A stretch of 64,000 nt of DNA from Martelella sp. HB161492 (GTDB lineage Bacteria > Pseudomonadota > Alphaproteobacteria > Rhizobiales > Rhizobiaceae). Positions within the stretch are counted from its first letter, which is position 1, and every line of letters begins with the position of its first letter. The DNA is taken from positions 32,745 through 96,744 of the forward strand of contig NZ_JAATVV010000018.1 in assembly GCF_013184775.1 (NCBI RefSeq), given 5' to 3'. The notes under the pieces were generated by a model. The model did not search any database and was not told where the DNA came from. It saw only the letters and a list, made by a program, of their open reading frames with translations. The translations under genes and the position numbers were made by a program. Below, piece by piece: positions 63,935 through 64,000 of the stretch.

Positions 63935-64000
63935 TTACTTCAGCGCGCCGATCGCGTCTTCGACAATGGTGAGCACCTTGGTGGAGGTGACCATGTCGAA
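63935..64000 (-). CDS. C-terminal end of an unidentified gene
   Basis: The minus strand carries an open frame entering from the right edge and ending in TAA at 63937-63935; its last residues are MVTSTKVLTIVEDAIGALK. The hairpin right after the stop supports a real gene end. Too little is visible to name a family. Confidence 0.55.
   Translation of the reverse strand, partial: FDMVTSTKVLTIVEDAIGALK

Noticed and set aside
1..64000. tRNA, rRNA, CRISPR array, complete prophage or complete IS element
   Set aside because: None was recognised by reading both strands; only IS fragments and one plasmid-type integrase are present.

Overview
This window looks like part of a secondary replicon (plasmid or chromid) of an alphaproteobacterium of the Rhizobiales, most likely a Rhizobiaceae-type organism. 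The evidence is a complete repABC replication and partition operon with its counter-transcribed RNA locus and parS palindromes, a rhizobial iolDEB inositol operon, many ABC transporters for plant and soil carbohydrates, and two copies of a rhizobial-style interspersed palindromic repeat. DNA is GC-rich except for a few AT-rich islands (about 23.1-24.2 kb and 36.55-37.05 kb). No rRNA, tRNA or CRISPR array was seen.

Layout. (1) 1-2478: end of iolD, then iolE, a small membrane protein and iolB (myo-inositol catabolism). (2) 2556-20802: a pectin/mannoside-type oligosaccharide locus. The minus-strand run is GH38, a LacI regulator, an Opp-type ABC transporter (binding protein, two permeases, two ATPases), a HAD fusion protein, a large protein with a lyase-like Asn-His...Tyr pattern, GH105 and a PHP hydrolase. 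A GH28 gene is divergent from it. (3) 20.8-24.2 kb: a repeat, a META-domain lipoprotein-like/periplasmic protein, CutC, and an AT-rich pair of unknown membrane proteins. (4) 24.5-36.6 kb: a second sugar locus around an RpiR/SIS regulator, with GH20 hexosaminidase, two M81 (MlrC-like) metallohydrolases, an NTF2-like protein, a CUT1-type sugar ABC transporter and a Gfo/Idh/MocA dehydrogenase. Recurrent AAATWATTTTC-like sites suggest one regulon. (5) 37.0-41.0 kb: a three-gene operon of a HemN/HutW-like radical SAM enzyme, a flavin amine-oxidase-like protein and an extra tryptophanyl-tRNA synthetase, preceded by a Trp-containing mini-ORF and a perfect hairpin. This is the best candidate for an undescribed pathway. 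An HpcH/HpaI aldolase follows. (6) 42.3-47.4 kb: repABC and a tyrosine recombinase. (7) 47.6-48.5 kb: fragments of IS66, IS21 and IS6 elements. (8) 48.7-54.7 kb: a QseBC/PmrAB-like two-component system divergent from DsbD, a DsbA-like protein and a fused DoxD-DoxA protein, with a perfect CTTAAG-N5-CTTAAG box between. (9) 55.0-62.9 kb: a complete kdp potassium-pump operon with kdpDE and two tiny ORFs. (10) 63.1-64.0 kb: a degraded IS6 transposase and the end of an unidentified gene.

How the parts fit: regions 1, 2 and 4 are catabolic modules, each with its own uptake and regulation. Regions 8 and 9 are envelope redox and potassium homeostasis modules lying between IS6-type remnants. Region 6 maintains the replicon. 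All functions are read from sequence motifs and gene context; no database search was run.
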